Shown: in pieces, positions 44,979 to 57,806 of the stretch
Numbering within the stretch: position 1 is the stretch's first letter
Layout: the number at the start of each line of letters is the position of its first letter
Source of the DNA: Rhynchopus sp. YZ270_cl-10
Lineage: Eukaryota > Euglenozoa > Diplonemea > Diplonemida > Diplonemidae
Reading direction: 5' to 3'
DNA: 64,000 bases
Assembly (NCBI GenBank): GCA_964035575.1
Contig: OZ037855.1
Coordinates: 62,001-126,000, forward strand
The notes under the pieces: model-generated
What the model saw: only the letters and a program-made list of their open reading frames with translations
What the model was told of the DNA's origin: nothing
The model's database searches: none
Made by a program: the position numbers and the translations under genes

Positions 44979-46597
44979 AAAACAAAATGGCGCGATACTC
45001 GCCCTTCCCTGAAGGGGAAAATTTTTTTTTTTAAATGGCAAAGAAATTTGTATAGCGTGCAGACATAACACCTAGGCAGGCACATAAAAACCTCTCCTAA
45101 ATATAATCGACCCATTTCACAAGAAACACAAAAAAATATGAAAAATTTGGGGTATTTTTTGGGGGACACACGTTTTCCCCACTCTTTAAAAATATTTTTG
45201 TTGTATTTTCTTTTTATTTGCTAACTGCAGACTCTTTTGCCTGAAAACTGACCGATTAATGAGCTTGTTTTTATCCTGGTATTCAGTTCTTCCAAATTAG
45301 CAACAAAAAAAAAAGTAGCGACAAAGATTACACCGTGCCGTGGATGGCAGTGCAAAGGGATGCTGGTTTCGCCAGACATCTCCTAAAATCCTATAAAAAA
45401 AGGGGCATGTATTAGCAGAGGAATTGAAATTTCGAAACACTCTGAATCCCCTTTGTTTTGTTCTTTTATTTTCTGATTTTATTTGAAAGTTGTTTACAAA
45501 AAAAAATTCGTTTGGCTCTTTACCCCACCTGAAGGGGGGATTGAGACAATTAGTACCTTGGGCGCACTGCGGCAAACCACTAGGTATTTTTTTTTCTTCT
45601 TGACAACAAAAAACACAGTGGGGGTAAACATCGCTCACGATGTGGAATTTTAACATCCTTTTTGTTCACGATGTGAAAACGACGATGTTGAGTTGTCACC
45701 ACTCAAACAAAAAAAAAACGATGTTACACCCACACCATGACAAAATAAAAATATGAAAAAAAAGGGGTTGTGGGTAAGGGTTTGAAAATGTGTGCCAAAA
45801 AAAAAAGTGGGTTTTTGGAGAGAAAAAAAAAACACTGAACTGAAAAAGACAGCGGCACGGCTGTCAGAACATTGGTGTCAGCGTTATACCTACATAGTAG
45901 AGATACAATGAAAATAATACCGTATTTTCGAAAATAAAATATGAACCAGAAAAATAGGTCCATTACAGTAAAAGAAAGAATCTCAAAAAGTCCATAATTA
46001 TTCCGGTCCATACTTTTTCGAAAACACGGTAATAAAAAAGGGAGGGTCAGCGTACACAGAAGGACCCATACCAAAAAAAAAAGGCGGAATAAAAAAAAAA
46101 AAAAAATGGTCGCAAAAAAAAAAAAAAAAAAATAACAAAAAAGTAGTTTTTGAAAAATACAAATAATTTGATAATGGGGATGGAAAAATAAATAGAAAAT
46201 CGAATGAATTTGACCCCAGTATTTGTTCTAGTGGGTCTCTGAGCCCTTGCTTCATTGCCCTACAAATCATAAGCAAGATACTATTGGGTCTCGTATGGGA
46301 TTTTTGACAGACGGTACGTGTCAGAGATTCACCAAAATCTCTCAGGTCTGCCCCATACTTTAGAATTATTTTTTTTTTGCTTGGAACACGATTTGAACAC
46401 TCTCTGGTTCATTTAGTTTCAAAAAAAAAAAAAAAAACAACCTGGTCTTGAAAAATAATGTAGTTGCCACTTAACGTGCAACCTCCACCAGATTCTGTTC
46501 CAGGCCTTTTCTGGTCTTCACTTTTATATCGTAGTTGGAAGGGGGGGTAAACTGACACGCACGAGAGAAAAAAAAACATGGAAATCAAAAAGTGAAA

Positions 46598-46715
46598 CAG
46601 CTGTACACGGTGATCCTGTTGGAAAATTACACGCGTAATTACGCGTGGAATTTCACCTGTTTTGGACCCCGTAACATAGCACGTATTTCCCAACAGGGTC
46701 ACCGTGTAAACACTG
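46598..46715. mobile_element. small foldback MITE, hAT-like ends
   Basis: About 118 bp. Ends CAGCTGTACACGG and (inverted) CAGTGTTTACACGG continue into GTGA(T/C)CCTGTTGG. ACGCGTAATTACGCGT forms an inner palindrome. No matching 8-bp flank seen. Confidence 0.5.
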
Positions 46716-46953
46716 GATCCTCCGTAACGAAACCCATGGGGGAGGGTGGACTTGGTCAAGTTGTGGGAACATGCAGCACACGGTAGGATATTGAAGTCAG
46801 ATGTCGCCGTCATCATCCAGATGATTGAACGCCTTTTTATTATTGGCATCAACAACTTCACAAATTGCGTTCTTGTACTCTGTAATGTCAGCTCTTGTTC
46901 TAAGAGTCCATTGTATTAGTACAGATTGGGTTTAATGAATTTGTAAAGTTTGG

Positions 46954-47008
46954 TAAAACTTGGTTTGCATTAGTGTAGACACACCCGAGGTACGAGGTGC
47001 GCACTTAA
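46954..47008 (+). repeat. hairpin repeat R1 (diverged)
   Basis: AAAACTTGGTTTGCATTAGT, GTAGACACACCCGAGG; followed by poly(T) at 47011. Confidence 0.55.
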
Positions 47009-47289
47009 TACGTTTTTTTTTTTTTTTTTTTTTTTTTAAATGTGTGCAAGAACCAGAGGATACGCAACTACGGTGCTTGTACTCAACACAATAAGTCAGA
47101 GGGTAAATATACTTTTCCAAAAATACAAAAAAAAAATTGATAGCAAAAAGAGGTAATCATATGGGAAGACCCATTTATATGCTGCACTCCACCCAGGGTT
47201 TATTAGCTCAGCTTACATAGGTACTCAAAAAAGAAGAAGATTAATTTCATTTTCCTTTCAAAAGAGAAAGTTGAGAAATAGTTATTTCA

Positions 47290-47332
47290 TGCGGGAGCCT
47301 CCGACTGACGCCCCGGATGATAGCAGACGAAA
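47290..47332 (+). repeat. repeat R8 (shortened)
   Basis: TGCGGGAGCCTCCGACTGAC, GCCCCGGATGATAGCAGAC. Confidence 0.5.
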
Positions 47333-47593
47333 AAGATGAATGTACTTCAAATAGCAAATAAGCAAATAGCAAATAAGCAACGTACACATCCTTTTAATAG
47401 GGGGTCAAGACTGTTTTCTTTCTTTGTACTGATACGCGTGGTAGTGGTCACATCTGCGATACAATAAGCAGCGTCCAATAACTTCCCGCGTAGAAAAAAA
47501 AATTGGTACTGATTTGTGTGGGATTTGTACCACAATCTCAATAGCAGTTGAAAAAAAAGGGGACAGGAAGGCTGAAAATTTCAAAAATATCAT

Positions 47594-48536
47594 CAGTCCT
47601 ATTCGTGGTCCTTTACCCCCCCCCCCCCTTTGGGTCGGTGAACCGGAAATTTTGGAAAAAGGGGGGTAAAATAAGGGGGGGGGGGTAAAGGAGGGGGTAA
47701 GGGGGGGGGGGGGGGGGGTAAAGGACCATGTTATGGGTTTGGTCATGTTTTTGGGTGGGAAGGGGGTACTTTTTCATACACCGTGGGGTGAAATTTTGTG
47801 CAACACAGTGTGACGACACATGATCTAATGATAAATGTATCGTCTGAAAAAAATTCTCACCTCCTTGCGACCTCGCAAGTGGTCATGAATCATGGAAATC
47901 CACATCATCCACATCATCTTTCTGCCTGTGCCTGTACCATGACTGGTCAGGGATGACGATGTTGCCTCAGATTCCGTGAGGTGTCCCAAACGTATCGCCC
48001 ACGCGGCACAAACGTACCCACCTGCACCCATCTACCTGCACACCCGATGAAAAACAGGGGTGAAGGATTATTTGCACTTTACCCTTTCCTCATTTCGAGC
48101 TTGTCTCCAGCTTCAAATCAGACCAGTCCTACAGTCTCCGGATGTACGACCCGCTGAACACATCAGCCCCTACCAGCAAACCATTAAACAAAACAGGTAC
48201 GCGCGGCATTATGTGAAACTATCACCCCATAATTACACGCCAGGTGGTGTTTTGTCACGAGGGACCTAAACCCCCTCGCTTCGCTCGTGGGTTTAGGTCC
48301 CTCGTGGCAAAACACCACCTGGCGTGTCGCGGTGATAATTACCCAAAAATTGCCTGGTGGCTGGTACTTTACCCCCCCAGGGGGGTAAAGTACCAGCCAC
48401 AACAGGGTACTATAAGGGGGGGGGGGGTAAAGGACCATGTTATTTTGGCCTGAACCGTTTTTTTCTGAAAAAGGGGGTAAAATAAGGGGGGGGGGGTAAA
48501 GGAAGGGGGGGGGGTAAAGGACCACGAATAGGACTG
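47594..48536. mobile_element. G-tract foldback element with nested hairpins
   Basis: A 943-bp element with inverted ends CAGTCCTATTCGTGGTCC and TTTACCCCCCCC. Internal copies of GGTAAAGGACCA(T/C)G and G/C runs of 8-17 repeat many times. Nested inside are a long hairpin (48235-48327, about 40-bp arms) and a second one (about 48357-48402). I could not define a target-site duplication because the flanks are A-rich. No coding capacity. Confidence 0.65.
48235..48327. repeat. long near-perfect hairpin
   Basis: Arms starting ACACGCCAGGTGGTGTTTTG pair over about 40 bp with one visible mismatch, around a short CTCGCTTCGCTCG-type loop. It sits within the 47594-48536 element. Confidence 0.85.
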
Positions 48537-49053
48537 ATAAAAAAATATGAAGCTGCCAAAACGTCATACAAACGTATCTGAAAAAGTTGGGGGAAAAGCG
48601 TGAACACCTAATTTTTGGCCCTGAGTTTTTCCGGTGTTTTTACCAGTGTTACACTGACAGACACCGGCAAACTCAGAGTAAAAATCGGGTGGTTTGATCG
48701 AGCCATACGACGCTTAGCCCCCTTCAAAAAAATACTTGGTCAGTGCGCTGCTAAAAGACAGCACACATGCACGCACAACCGGGAGGGTGAGAGAGAGAGA
48801 GAAGAGGAAATAGGGATTGAGGAGGGGACTGGGTCCACGAAAAGAAGAAAGGGCTTTTTGTTTAGGGGATGAAGGTAAGAGAGGGAGAGGGGGAGGGTGT
48901 ATTTTCTACCAATGATTCTTGTATCGACCTCGCACCAATAGGTGCGTTCCACCTAAGGTGTTTTGGATACGCTTTTTTACTCTTTTTGTTTTGTTTTGAA
49001 ACATTGGGAAAATTGTCACTTGTAGGGGAAATAATTGATTGAAAAAATAACAA

Positions 49054-49107
49054 AGTGCAGGCACCTCCGACTGACCCTCGGTGCGATGCCAGTCCAGGAT
49101 GAAAATC
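49054..49107 (+). repeat. repeat R8
   Basis: GTGCAGGCACCTCCGACTGA, CCCTCGGTGCGATGCCAGTC, CAGGATGAAAA. CACC/GGTG pair here. Confidence 0.7.
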
Positions 49108-49182
49108 ACAAAATTAAAGTAAAGCAGATCACACCTCTGATGCAGGCACGTCATCGTCTCTGCTGGAAAAAAAAATATTTTG

Positions 49183-49220
49183 TGAAGATGATAGCCAAGC
49201 CTCTCTGTGCTTGGTCAACT
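49183..49220 (+). repeat. hairpin repeat R3
   Basis: GAAGATGATAGCCAAGCCTC, TCTGTGCTTGGTCAACTT. The stem is CCAAGC/GCTTGG rather than CTAAGC/GCTTAG: paired changes. Confidence 0.75.
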
Positions 49221-49845
49221 TGGAAAAAATAATGGTTTGATAATGCACAAAACCACGTCCTCTGACAGCAGTACTAAAACAAATAAAGAACAACAAAACT
49301 CAAAGACGCCGTGTTGTTGTTTTTTTGCAGAAAAAAATATACCTTCCAACAGGGAACCAGGCACACACCAAAAATAATCGTCAAAAAATAGGGGAAATAA
49401 GAGAGACAAAGAGTTTTTTGGGGGGAAAACATGCAGAGGATGAATTTCGACCCCAGCACACGTGGTCCAACACAAAGAAAAATGAGGGAAAATAAACGGA
49501 ATGAATGTGTTTGTCATGTACACATACCATAAAAACAAAAAGGAAAAGCTTGGAATTGTGATTGCGGACACAATCCTGTTGAATGTTTTTTTCTATTTAC
49601 AAAAATTCGCCTAATAAGAAGCCTCCACAAACTTTCTATTTGAACAAAGAAGGGGGGAAATCCTATAGGTATTTTTGCAAAAGAAAAAATAAAAAATTGG
49701 CCGAAGCCCCTACGTGTTTTCCTTTTTCAAAAAAAAAAAAAAAACTTAAATATTTGGGAACAGTGTGCAGAGGTCCGGGCCCCCCTTTATTTCATATTTT
49801 ACTTTTTGTCCCCCTTTTTCCTTGTCCATTTTTTCCTTTTGCTAA

Positions 49846-49892
49846 AATTGTTGGAACAGTAGTTGACACCTGTTGTGCAAAGCCCACTTTTA
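49846..49892 (+). repeat. hairpin repeat R2 (diverged)
   Basis: AAAATTGTTGGAACAGTAGT, TGACACCTGTTGTGCAAAGC, CCACT. Confidence 0.5.
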
Positions 49893-52149
49893 ACTTAGCA
49901 AAAAAATAAATTCTATTGTTAAAAACTCGGTTTGTGTGTCAGGGCTGCCTAGTTGTGTTCGGGGGGTTTTTTTTTCCTTGCTGCACTATTTTTAGAAGAA
50001 AAAAATTGAATCATGTAGTCACCACCTTTTGTGTGATCTGCACAGCAATTTTTACATAATATGATGTTGATGTGATTTGAAAGGGGAAAAAAAAATGCAA
50101 ATGTAGTCTTCTTTTTCTTTTTCAGCGAACAAATCATGGTTTCCCCCCCCTTCCCACACCCCTTATTCTTCAGGAAATGTAAAGAAAACAGGGGGCTGGA
50201 TAACACAAGATAGTGCCGGGTTCTGGGTGGTATTTTGTTCCTTTTTTGTGGGTGGGAAGAGGTGTGAACAATGCAATGTAGTAGAGAATGGGTGAAGGTT
50301 TTGGGATGCCCTCAAGGAAGACAAAAAGACAATAAATGGAACGCAAGAAAACAAAAATGGACCGTTACATATTGAGAAAACACAAAGCTGTCGTAAATAT
50401 TTTTTTCAAGAAAATCTTAAAGAGAATCTCTGCATCGAAGAAACCCTTTGAAAGATGAATGCGCACACCCAAAAGAAACCCCTGAAAAAATATAACAACA
50501 CCTGGTGGCAAATAAGCCCTGTGCAAAAAAAAAAACCTCACCAAAATGCTGTTTGGTCCCTTTCCGTTTATTTGCGTAGATTTGTGTGGTAGATGTAAAC
50601 CAATGTTTCTTTCTTCTTGACCCAAAGAAACGTATTACCTTTTTACCTTTTTTTTCGTTTTACCCATATCTCAGTACGAACATCAACACCACACCTCTTG
50701 CCCCCGCACACCATGATTATTTCTTTTTGAAAAAAAAAGTAGAAGTCAAGTGATTACAATATTACAGTTGAAAAATTTCAAAAAGAACAAAAAAAAAAAG
50801 TGATATTGACGAATGTTGAGGTCAAGTTCCGAAGAAGCTCTGAACGACAAAAAAAAAGTCCGACGTTTTTTTTTTTTTGTGCTAAGAAGTTTGGATTTGA
50901 TGACAAAAAAAAAAAACGAAAAATCTGAGGGCGCAAGCCGAGATTACGCATGCACTAATAAAGAAAGTCATCATTTTTTTTTTTTGGGGGAAATATATCA
51001 TAATTTATATGCGTCAGAACAGTTGTGGGTACTGCGTGTGTTTTTTTTTAAAAATAAAAGGATCAAAAGTGGACACAAATGTGTTTTTCCTATTTGCAAA
51101 AAATATCCACTTTTTGGAGTTGTGTTCATTTTGGTCTACAGCACTGTCATGTACGCAACCCTCTTGGGAGATTGAGAATAAGACAATGCCGAGGTGACCA
51201 GAAGGGAGACTTTTTTTTGAAGAAAATTTTTACTAAATTATATTCATTCAAAATTTGAAGGGAAAAGGGGGGTGATACTGATGGGTTGTTTCTTTGTTCT
51301 TCTTTTTGATTTGTTTGATTTGTTTGATTTTGTTGTTTTTTTTTTTGTTTTGTGATGTTTTGTTTTTTTTGACAAAAGTGTTGCACAACAAATAATTGCT
51401 ATCGAAAAAAAAAACGGGGTGTGCTGTGGATATGGGGGAACCGAACCCACGCCCCTGGAACTCCACCCTGTAGAAATAATCTACAACACGCCCAGCACTC
51501 TGCTCTTCTGCAGGTATGAGCATAATTTGAACACGGCGCTAATGATATTTGTTTTTTTGTTTTTTTTCAAATAATCCCCTCAACTAGGGAACCACAAAAA
51601 GATAAATAAAAAGTATTTTCATCATATGCAATCAATAAATTGATAGTATATGGTGAGGGATCAACAAAAATGGTCCCATCTTAATAAAAAGTAACACTTC
51701 ATTACACACTGGATAAGAAAACAGTTCTTCCTGTCGTCTCCTCACTCTTTTGGCCCAACCTTCGAATCCTAACAAGAACTTGTCAGAAGGTGGGCCTCAA
51801 AATTGTTGATTGAATAAAAACTGCACGGAGGTGCCACACACAGTCTCTATTTTAAAAAATGTGAGTTTGCTCAAAAATAAAATTTGCAAAACTACATTTC
51901 AAACAAAAAACCAACAAAAAAAAACCTGAAAACGAGAATGTATTTCACAAAGACAAGCCTCAACCCATTGTGTTCCGTTGATCCCCTTATCCCTCATGGT
52001 GAGGAGATCAGGACGGAGGTGTAACGGAGGTGAACGAAACGGCGATACGGGGGAGGTGACGGCTGTGAGTGATCATTGTCAGGTTATTCAATTGAAAAAG
52101 ATATGGCGGAGACGTACAAAAAAATTACTGTAAATACACAAAAAAAGAA

Positions 52150-52182
52150 AAGTTGTAAGGTGGATGTGCCTCGTGCACATAT
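52150..52182 (+). repeat. hairpin repeat R3 (short-stem variant)
   Basis: AGTTGTAAGGTGGATGTGCC, TCGTGCACAT. Confidence 0.55.
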
Positions 52183-52203
52183 CAAAAAAGAAAGAAAAAG
52201 GTT

Positions 52204-52260
52204 TTATAAGATGAACCAAGCCTCATCGACGACACAGCATCACTGTACTTAGCCACCTAT
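52204..52260 (+). repeat. hairpin repeat R3 with loop insertion
   Basis: TATAAGATGAACCAAGCCTC, about 20 extra bases, then GTACTTAGCCACCT. Confidence 0.65.
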
Positions 52261-52357
52261 AAAAATAAATCTGAGCACATTTTCGGAAGCATTTTATTCT
52301 ACTAATTTAAGGGGGAAAAAAATGCGACTCTAATAAATTTCTTCGTCATTTTTTTTT

Positions 52358-52408
52358 TTGAAAACTTAGCTATATTAGTGTAGCCACCCTAGAGTGTCCT
52401 ACACTAAC
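52358..52408 (+). repeat. hairpin repeat R1
   Basis: TAGTGTAG...CTACACTA pairs perfectly (8 bp), while other copies have CTCCACTA opposite TAGTGTAG. Confidence 0.8.
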
Positions 52409-53140
52409 TACAACACACTTTTTTTTTTGAAACTTTCAGTACAGAGTCAGACACTGCAAGGAGGTGACCACTGCTTTTTTACTTCTTTTTTTTCCTGCTA
52501 TTGTCTGACTGCGTGGATAACACGCTGTTTTCGATTGTGAGGATTTTTTTTAAAAAGGGAGGGTTGTAATAAAAGAAAAAATACATAAGAAACTGAATAG
52601 AGCCTATTTTTTTGGTAGAAAATGAAATAAAATAAACGCAAACAAAACAAAAAAAATGTGGTATCTTATGTCCTAAAACACAGCAAAAACAAAAAAAATC
52701 TTAAACTAATCTTTTGAAAGACAAAAACCTCCAAAGGAAGAGATACAATGTCTTAACAGCAACATAGCATATGAGCAACATGCACGCTGCTCGGATGACA
52801 GCTACATTTTACTCCAAAAACAAAACAAACAGAACATTAGTTTCATGAACAAAAAAAATCAAAATCAAAAAAGTCGAAAATTTTATGTACAGGAACCCTC
52901 CTCTCTGTGAACAGCGCTCAAACAAGAGGGGAATTACAGGCACAAAATAAGAGGGAAAACAACATAAAATATAAATTTGGTAAGATGAACCTAAGCCACC
53001 TCATAAAGAGAACAAAAGTAAGCCCCAGTAAGAAATAACAATATTTTTTTTTTTTGAATGTGTCTCTCTTATGAACACATCTATAAAATAAAGAGAAGTT
53101 GAAAGTGAAAACGACTCACTAAAGTAACCAGAATGCAGGG

Positions 53141-53988
53141 CAGGGCACTAGCTAGGTGCTTTTTTGCGGTTTCAAAACCGCAAAAACCCGGTTTTGCGGT
53201 TTGGCGAAAAAAAAAAAAAAAAAAAAAACGGAAAATCTTGGGGCAGAAAAAAAAAATATGTGGGGGGTTTTGGGCACTGTTGGGCCCCCTCGCCCGACCC
53301 CCAGATGACTGGCATGATAGCACCTTAATTTTCTTCTGCTCGCTGCGCTCACGGAAGTACACCCTAAAAAAATTTCCGCTCGCTTCGCTCGCGGAGTTAA
53401 CCCATATTTTTTTTGCCTGCGGCGCCATTTTCCTTTTTTGCTTCGAAAAGGGTTTGTTGAGTGTAAAACCGGCATCTTTACACCGTACCCTAATTTTTTT
53501 TGCCTGCGGCGCCATTTATTATTTTACAATGTCTTCGGGAAGACCCTTGCAATTTGGGCAGTTGCATTTTGCAACCGAAAATGCAATATCGATTCGGGTA
53601 GAGGGGTGGTCCGCGATCGGGGAGATTAAGTCAGAGCATAGTGAGCCGGCGTGCCACCGCGGACATGGAGGAGTGTGTGATAGAATGGTCGACAGCAAAC
53701 AGGAGACTGGGGGGAGTATGTGCGAACGTCGGAAGCTGTGCAGACCATGCGGCAACACATGCTCACGCACAGAAGCATTCTGATACATGCAATGAAGTTG
53801 GCAGGAGATTCCACCAGGGGTCAGTCGGGTTTAGCCCCGTAAAAAATGCCCCGTAAGTAACCCCTTCCCAAAATCTCCCCGTCCCTCATTCGTGTGTTTT
53901 CCCTTCTAGTTTGTCGCCGCGCGAATTTTTTTTTTGAAACCGCAAAACCGCAAAAAAACGGGAAAAAAAAAGTCTAGCTAGTGCCCTG
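53141..53988. mobile_element. hAT-like non-autonomous element, 8-bp TSD
   Basis: An 848-bp element with ends CAGGGCACTAGCTAG, perfectly inverted over 15 bp, and an 8-bp duplication ATGCAGGG (53133-53140, 53989-53996). GCGGTTTTGCGGTTT palindromic units lie next to both ends. It carries, inverted, the GCCTGCGGCGCCATTT / TTTTTTGC module of 42476-44573, twice (about 53418-53450 and 53503-53520), so the two elements are related despite different termini. Confidence 0.88.
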
Positions 53989-54586
53989 ATGCAGGGCACA
54001 AAAAATCAAAAAAAAAAAATTTTTTTTTGGGGTTCCACCACCCCCTCGCCACTCCCGAAACCCTCTACCCTCATTCATGGCAATTTAATCTCCATCCTGG
54101 CTTGGCGAAGTAGGAAGACGCTCTCTTGTTGGGCTTCTTGAATCAACTAAAAAACAAGCCTAAAACAGAGCCACACTCCGACAAGACCTGAACAAGCGAT
54201 ATGGAAAGCTGTGAAAAAGGGAGAGGGTACTTCGGGAAAAAAATTCAAGTAAGAGAGGCTTCGGGGGATAACGGTTTTTTTTTTATAGTGCAAACCCGTG
54301 GGATGCACTGACAAAAAGGGGGGTGGGAGACATGCAAAAGAGAAAGGGGGATACTCCCTAGGGCGGGATACAAATAATTCAAAACAAAAAACTACCACAC
54401 TCAGTGAATAAGTGTGATCAGAAAGGGGGCAAAGGGGGGGGAGGAAATGGTTGGTAGCAAGGTGGTTAGGGACGCCAAAAAAATTGTCTTTTTACTATTT
54501 TTTGACAAAAAAAATGAAGGGACAAAAAAGAATCGCGAGAGAAGAAGGGTTTTTGCAGGTATTTATGTGTTTTTTTTTTTTTTTTT

Positions 54587-54635
54587 TTGAAAACTTGGTT
54601 GTATTAGTGTAGCCACCCGAGTGTGCTCCACTATA
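54587..54635 (+). repeat. hairpin repeat R1
   Basis: After a long poly(T), the same sequence as 9685 with one short deletion in the loop. Confidence 0.8.
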
Positions 54636-54717
54636 AGTTTTTTTTAAAATAAATCTGTTTTAGCGTGATACCTATACAGAGGCAGTGTTCACCAGACTTT
54701 TTTTTGTGTTATAATTG

Positions 54718-54775
54718 TTTCATATACTAACTATTCTACTGAATAGAAGGTATAATAGGGTGCACTAAATGTACC
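54718..54775 (+). repeat. hairpin repeat R5
   Basis: Near-identical to the 19349 copy, including the GGGTGCACTAAATG tail. Confidence 0.85.
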
Positions 54776-57700
54776 CAAACTATGTGTGTTGTCAAAAAAA
54801 TCACATTGGGAGGACCTCCCCTTTCAGGATGGTGTTCATGGTTTTGTCCTCTTTCCGATCTTTTGTTTTTGATCTTTGGTTTTCCGACAAAAAGAAATTC
54901 GCTTGATTTGAAGACAAAAAAAAATATGCAAAAGGAGAGAATGGGGAATTCCCAAAAGAAAACTTGAAAGATTGTATGTGCATCTCGTGCACACACATCT
55001 TTAAAAAAAGCCCCGGCGCATAATTAGTCCAACACTTCTGTAAACACCTTGTCTCGGGGAGAGAAGGGGACGTCTTTTCCCTCCTTTTAGATTTGCGCAA
55101 AAAAAGAAGAAAATACTGCAAGGCAAATCAGCTGTTACCTTGGTACAGTATTTTTTTTTGGGGGGTATTGTGTGTGGAACTCACAATACTGGAATAGGAG
55201 AGGGGGTACGGAGAAAGACATTTTCGCAAATAAAATAACAAAAAAAGAAAAAAGTCGAACAAAGATGAGTGCCTCAGTTTGGTGCACCTACACCTCAAAA
55301 AAAAAAAAACCAGCAAGTTACCAATAATTCAAAAAAAAAGGAGGGCAACTCGATACACGAGAAACTAAAGTATGGACACGCAAATAAAAAAAGGGGGGAA
55401 AAAAATATGTCAGAAAACCCTCAGTAATGAGCGTGTTCAACGGCCAACAGTATAACGTGTTTGCGAAAAGAATAAAGACTGTGGCGAAGAAGAAAAAAAA
55501 GAGGCGAAACATTTTGCGGGTGCGAAAAAATGGGTGGTAATATAACCACTCAAATGGGTTGCAAAGAAGAAGAAAAAATACCGCAAAATAATCAACAAAG
55601 CATGCTTGGCTTGAATCGGGAAAAAACGCCCTACCTAGCAATGTCTATTAAAAAAAAAAAAAAAGACCTGGAACATGAAATTCACCAACCTCTCATTTGA
55701 GAGGTGATTCATTTTCTCAACAAAAGAAAACATACAAAAAAAAAAGGCACGCACGATGTTGTGGGGGGAAGGATGGTTTTGGCAGTCGGTTCTCTTTTTT
55801 TTTCCCGAATAAGAACCGGCTATGTGCCCCCGTTTGATTTCTAGAACAGAAACAAAAACGGAAGTTGAAAAACAGTGCAAAACGCCTCTGCGGGCGTGGA
55901 AACAAAAAAAAACAAAAACAAAAAAAAGTATTCCGTTCAAAAATAAAATAAAGACAAAAGCTAACTCCAGGAACCATGAACGATAATGTGGAAGGGAGGG
56001 AAAAAAGTGGTTTTCTGGGTAGGACGGAAGATTTGAGTTTTTGTGATACACAGGATAGTGCGTCACTATACATGTGGCAAGGGGGGTTTTTCCCCCCAAC
56101 TCAGTTCCTTTTTTTTGCTGTCAAAAAAAAAATTTTTGAAAACCCCCATTTTCCCCTACGACCTCAATATTTTTTTCGTAGTCCGTAACACTGTTACCTT
56201 GTCATCTTTTTGAGCGGAAAGAGGGAAAAAAAAAAAACACGCAAATTTTTCTGAAAAACAGAAAAATGGAATCCATAGGAAGTCTTTTTCTTATCATGAA
56301 AGGGAGGAGGGAAATTGAGGAAATGTGGGTGCGTTTGGAGAATAAGAAGAAGAAGAAGGAAAGGGAAAAGTTTGGAAAATATGAACCCAATTTTTTCAGT
56401 GACTGAGTCACCTCGTTCCTTCTTCTGCTATTCCACAACGAACTCTATGGTGTTTTTGAAAAAAAAAAAAAAAAAGGGCTATTCTTTTAGTAGTATGGGA
56501 TAGGTAAAATGAGGACCACGCGAACCTAATCCTCACTTCACTCCAACAAAAAAAAAAATGGTAAAAAAAACACACCCAACTCCCTTTTCCTTATGGTATA
56601 TTTCACAAGGAAGGCCGGGAAGTAGGTAGTTTTTTATTTTTTTTTTGCTACTAAAGTATATTATTGTTTCCTGTAAGGTGAACCCCTTTGTGTGTTTTTT
56701 TTTTTATGTGTGATTTCGCACCCATCCCCAAGCCCTTAGGGGAAGGACGAATGGGGGGAAGGGATTTTGGGAAATGGGGATTGTCTTTTAAGTATTTTGA
56801 AATGTAGTTTTTATTTTCTTTTTTTTTGTTTTGCTGTTTCCAGAAAAAGATGTTTGTGTTGTAGTAAAACGTGCATGATCTTCCCTCTATCCCTTAGATT
56901 TTGGTTTCTCTTTGGGGATTGGCTGCACTATTACACTTACACAATATTTTCTTTTTTTGTTTTTTGTTTTTGCTTTTTTTGAAAATACAAGAATTACTCA
57001 TAACCCTGATCCAGGTATGGGACAAAAAAAAAATGGTATATTTTTTCTAACATTTTTTATTTATTTTGGAAACAACAGAAAAATGTTGAAAGGATTTGAA
57101 AATAAACACACACGACATAACGGTAGGGGGGTTTTCACCACAAATGGTTATTTTGCGGATATTTTGGAGAAATACGCATAAACAGTAAACAAAAATTACC
57201 GGTAGAAGAAATAAAAGAAACCTGCAAAGGATAACAGATTGCATGATGTCTGCATCTGATGGTACACACCACATCGTCAAAAAAGACTTTCGAAAAAACA
57301 TGAAAGAAAAAAATACGTTCTAAAGAAAAAGGTTTGGGGAGGGGTAGTGTTGGGCATTGACTACACAGACCCCCATGTGGACCCCATATTTTTCTGAAAG
57401 CACAAAAAAAAAAACATGGGAAGAACTGAGGGTGATTTTCGTGGAAAAATGGAAAATCGTTGGTGTTGTAACTTAGGACATACATTCAGGGATCTTTTTG
57501 TAAAAAAGTTGTGGGAAAGAGGGGGGGGAAAGGATAAAAAGTCGCATTCTCAAGGCTGTTAACACTGGAAGAAGCGCGCAGTTCCTTTTTCCCCTTTTAG
57601 AGGCGAAGAAAAAAGAAAGCTTGAAAAAATGATGTGTCTCTGCACATAAAAAAAAAAGTTGTGGGTAAGATGGTGCAGGTCTCTCATATTGTCACCAAAA

Positions 57701-57806
57701 ATAGTGAAAACTTTAAAGGGTAATTCTTTCATCTCCTTTTTTGTTCTACTGAATAGAAAGAAGATGAAATAATGAAAGTTTGAAAAAAAAAAAATGGGGG
57801 ATGGGA

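Larger units (their letters stand above)
44582..47593. other. gene-free repeat-rich DNA
   Basis: Contains R4 (44931), R1 (46954), R8 (47290), the small MITE (46598) and several A runs around 46090-46130. No gene supported. Confidence 0.65.
48537..53132. other. gene-free repeat-rich DNA
   Basis: Contains R8 (49054), R3 (49183, 52150, 52204), R2 (49846), R1 (52358) and many A/T runs. A minus-strand GGGTTCGGTTCCC near 51430-51452 resembles a tRNA B-box, but no cloverleaf forms. No gene supported. Confidence 0.65.
53997..57800. other. gene-free repeat-rich DNA
   Basis: Contains R1 (54587), R5 (54718) and A/T tracts. A TTCTACTGAATAGAA hairpin core related to R5 recurs near 57742. No gene supported. 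Confidence 0.65.

Noticed and set aside
47594-48536. An 8-bp target duplication for the G-tract element
   Set aside because: Flanks are A-rich (AAAAATATC against AAAAAAATATG) and no exact duplication can be assigned.
51416-51530. Possible minus-strand tRNA (B-box-like GGGTTCGGTTCCC; GCTC...GAGC that could be a D arm)
   Set aside because: The T stem has a mismatch, the anticodon arm does not form with a normal loop, and the acceptor strands do not pair. A degenerate tRNA-derived repeat remains possible.
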